64,000 nt of DNA from the NCBI RefSeq assembly GCF_900102465.1, contig NZ_FNBW01000004.1, positions 1 through 64,000 of the forward strand. Reading direction: 5' to 3'. Numbering within the stretch: position 1 is the first letter of the stretch; every line of letters begins with the position of its first letter. Below the pieces are notes generated by a model. It made no database searches and was not told where the DNA came from. It worked only from the letters and a program-made list of their open reading frames with translations. Below, one piece after another: positions 62,501 through 64,000 of the stretch. The DNA is from Thalassobaculum litoreum DSM 18839 (GTDB lineage Bacteria > Pseudomonadota > Alphaproteobacteria > Thalassobaculales > Thalassobaculaceae). The translations under genes were made by a program, and so were the position numbers.

Positions 62501-63376
62501 ATGAACCTGCGCCAGATAGAGACCTTCGCCGCCGTGATGCGCTGTGGCACCGCCTCGCGGGCAGCCGAGACCCTGGGAGTGACCCAGCCGGCCGTCAGCC
62601 GCACCCTGGCTGAGTTGGAGCGATCGGTCGGCTTCGCCCTGTTCGCCCGCATCCGCAACCGGCTGGTGCCGACACCGGAGGCGCGGCTGCTGTATCAGGA
62701 TGTGGAGGCGGCGTTCCAGGGCATCGACACGATCCGCGCCTCGGCCGCGCGAATCCGCGACCAGGGGTCCGGGGAGCTGCGGGTCGCCTCGCTCTCGGCG
62801 CTTGGCGGCTCGCTGGTGCCGCGCGCCATCGCCGCGTTCCGCAAGGCCCATCCGGCGGTGCGGGTGACCCTGCTGGTGCTGTCCTCGCGGGAGGTGCGCG
62901 ACCTGGTCGCCTCCGGCCAGTTCGATGTCGGCCTCGCCGCCGACGAGATCGACGTGACCGGCGTCACCCACCAGGCGTTTCTCACCCGTGACGCGCTCTG
63001 CGCCGTTCCGGTCGGCCATCCGCTGGCGGATCGCGCGGTGGTCACGTCGGCCGACCTGCACGGTATGCCCTTCGTCGCCTATGTGCCGGAGGACCGCAGC
63101 CGCCAGCGGCTCGACTCGCTGCTGGCGGCGGAGAATGTGGTGCCGGAGATCGTGGTGGAGACGATCTACGCCTCCACCCTCCATGCCCTGGTGGCGCAAG
63201 GGGTGGGCGTCGGCCTGATCAGCGCTGCGGCGGCCGAGGGGCTGGACGGTTCACGGGTGGTGCTGCGGCCCTTTGCGCCGGCGGTGCCGATCCGCAGCCT
63301 GCTCATCCTGCCCTCCGACCGGCCGAAATCGGAGATCGTGCGCGACTTCATCGACGCTTTGATGGCGGCGCGGTAG
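62501..63376 (+). CDS. LysR-family transcriptional regulator
   Basis: 291 residues from the ATG at 62501 (MNLRQIETFAAVMRCGTASR), the typical LysR N-terminus; upstream frame is unlikely to be coding. HTH AAETLGVTQPAVSRTLAELE and an effector-binding domain. It is divergent from the CbtBA operon (129 bp apart) and 99 bp before the cystathionine beta-lyase gene, which runs in the same direction. Either may be its target. Confidence 0.85.
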   Translation: MNLRQIETFAAVMRCGTASRAAETLGVTQPAVSRTLAELERSVGFALFARIRNRLVPTPEARLLYQDVEAAFQGIDTIRASAARIRDQGSGELRVASLSALGGSLVPRAIAAFRKAHPAVRVTLLVLSSREVRDLVASGQFDVGLAADEIDVTGVTHQAFLTRDALCAVPVGHPLADRAVVTSADLHGMPFVAYVPEDRSRQRLDSLLAAENVVPEIVVETIYASTLHALVAQGVGVGLISAAAAEGLDGSRVVLRPFAPAVPIRSLLILPSDRPKSEIVRDFIDALMAAR

Positions 63377-63475
63377 CGGCCGGACCATCAGCTTCACGCA
63401 TGAAGTCATGCGCCGGCGTCAGTGTACGGGACGGCGCGGGCGCGCTAGCACGGGGGACCCATTGAGGAGATCCCC

Positions 63476-64000
63476 ATGCGCGACCAGACCCGCTGCGTCC
63501 AGCACCCGCCCGCCACGCTCGACGGCTTCGCCAGCCTCGCCGTGCCGACCTATCGGGCGTCCACCATCGTCTATCCGGACGGTCAGTCCTTTCTGACCCG
63601 CAATTCGAGGGGTTTCGACGACTACACCTACGGCATGCACGGCACGCCGACCACGCGGGTGCTGGAGGCGCAGCTCACCGCCTTGCATGGCGGCGCGCGC
63701 ACGATCCTCGTGCCCTCGGGCCAGGCGGCGATCAGCCTGGTGATGCTGACCCTGCTGCAGCCGGGTGATCACGTGCTGATCCCCGACCACGCTTATGGCC
63801 CGGTGCGCAGCCTGTGCCGCAATTACCTGGCGCCGCGAGGGGTCGAGCACACGATCTACGACCCGATGATCGGCGGCGGCATCGACGCGCTGATCCGGCC
63901 GCAGACCAGGCTGATCTGGGTGGAATCCCCCGGCTCCGGCACCATGGAGGTGCAGGACGTCCCCGCCATCGCCGCCGCGGCGAAGGCCAGGGGCGTGCCG
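63476..64000 (+). CDS. metC: Cystathionine beta-lyase-type PLP enzyme (3' end outside window)
   Basis: The first 175 codons are present. Trans-sulfuration-enzyme features: FASLAVPTYRASTIVYPDG, YTYGMHGTPTTRVLEAQLTA (PLP-phosphate-binding region), TILVPSGQAAISLVML, GDHVLIPDHAYGPVR and LIWVESPGSGTMEVQD. The PLP-binding Lys lies beyond the window, so activity cannot be judged. Such enzymes cleave cystathionine to homocysteine; the closely related MetB/MetY-type functions are not excluded. Confidence 0.8.
   Translation, partial: MRDQTRCVQHPPATLDGFASLAVPTYRASTIVYPDGQSFLTRNSRGFDDYTYGMHGTPTTRVLEAQLTALHGGARTILVPSGQAAISLVMLTLLQPGDHVLIPDHAYGPVRSLCRNYLAPRGVEHTIYDPMIGGGIDALIRPQTRLIWVESPGSGTMEVQDVPAIAAAAKARGVP

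Overview
The window looks like the chromosome of a high-GC, metabolically versatile, flagellated alphaproteobacterium. I would guess the Rhodospirillales, but that is inference from gene content: FlaF next to flagellin, an HmrR/CueR-type copper regulon, many peptide-type ABC importers and CoA-dependent catabolic genes. Codon use is strongly GC-biased everywhere except about 0.5-5.6 kb, which is visibly AT-richer and lies among broken insertion sequences. No rRNA, tRNA or CRISPR array was recognised.

Layout. (1) 1-5.7 kb is an accessory island: an IS3-family OrfB tail, an IS256-type transposase fragment, a two-gene OLD-nuclease/UvrD-helicase pair that matches Gabija anti-phage defence, a sigma-54-activator fragment, a truncated IS3 element and a 129-bp element with terminal inverted repeats. 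(2) 5.8-15.4 kb (minus strand) is an operon of a complete Dpp/Opp-type importer plus an N,N-dimethylformamidase-like protein and a gamma-glutamyltransferase-like protein. (3) 15.8-23.9 kb (minus) is a second complete Dpp/Opp importer operon ending in an amidase and a TauD-type dioxygenase. (4) 24.2-29.7 kb has two LysR genes and a divergent operon for a two-subunit ThDP enzyme, an acyl-CoA dehydrogenase and a class III CoA-transferase, with a clear LysR box between them. (5) 29.8-33.7 kb has two coupled envelope proteins (one SH3/glycine-zipper), an FNR-type reductase and a DUF3616-like protein. (6) 33.9-41.6 kb is a Pot-type importer operon with a polysaccharide deacetylase, a TIM-barrel protein and an aldehyde dehydrogenase whose promoter carries a Fur-like box.

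(7) 41.6-45.8 kb is a copper-handling module: HmrR/CueR regulator, glutaredoxin-MauE fusion and a P1B ATPase, with two 19-bp-spacer MerR-type promoters and palindromic repeats around it. (8) 45.8-57.8 kb is a signalling and motility block: histidine kinase, response regulators, FlaF and flagellin, two OmpR-type regulators with degenerate receiver domains, an RR-HDOD protein, a cysteine-free SUOX-fold protein coupled to a hybrid kinase and a REC-Hpt protein, and a universal stress protein. (9) 57.9-64 kb has a CoA-transferase/HMG-CoA-lyase pair, two LysR regulators, a CbtBA cobalt-transport-type operon (the 57-residue CbtB included) and the start of a cystathionine beta-lyase gene.

The strongest candidates for something new are the Gabija-like island, the DMFase/GGT-like amide-degradation operon with its own importer, the Cys-less SUOX-fold protein with its sensor kinase relay, and the paired pseudo-receiver regulators around the flagellin and HDOD genes.
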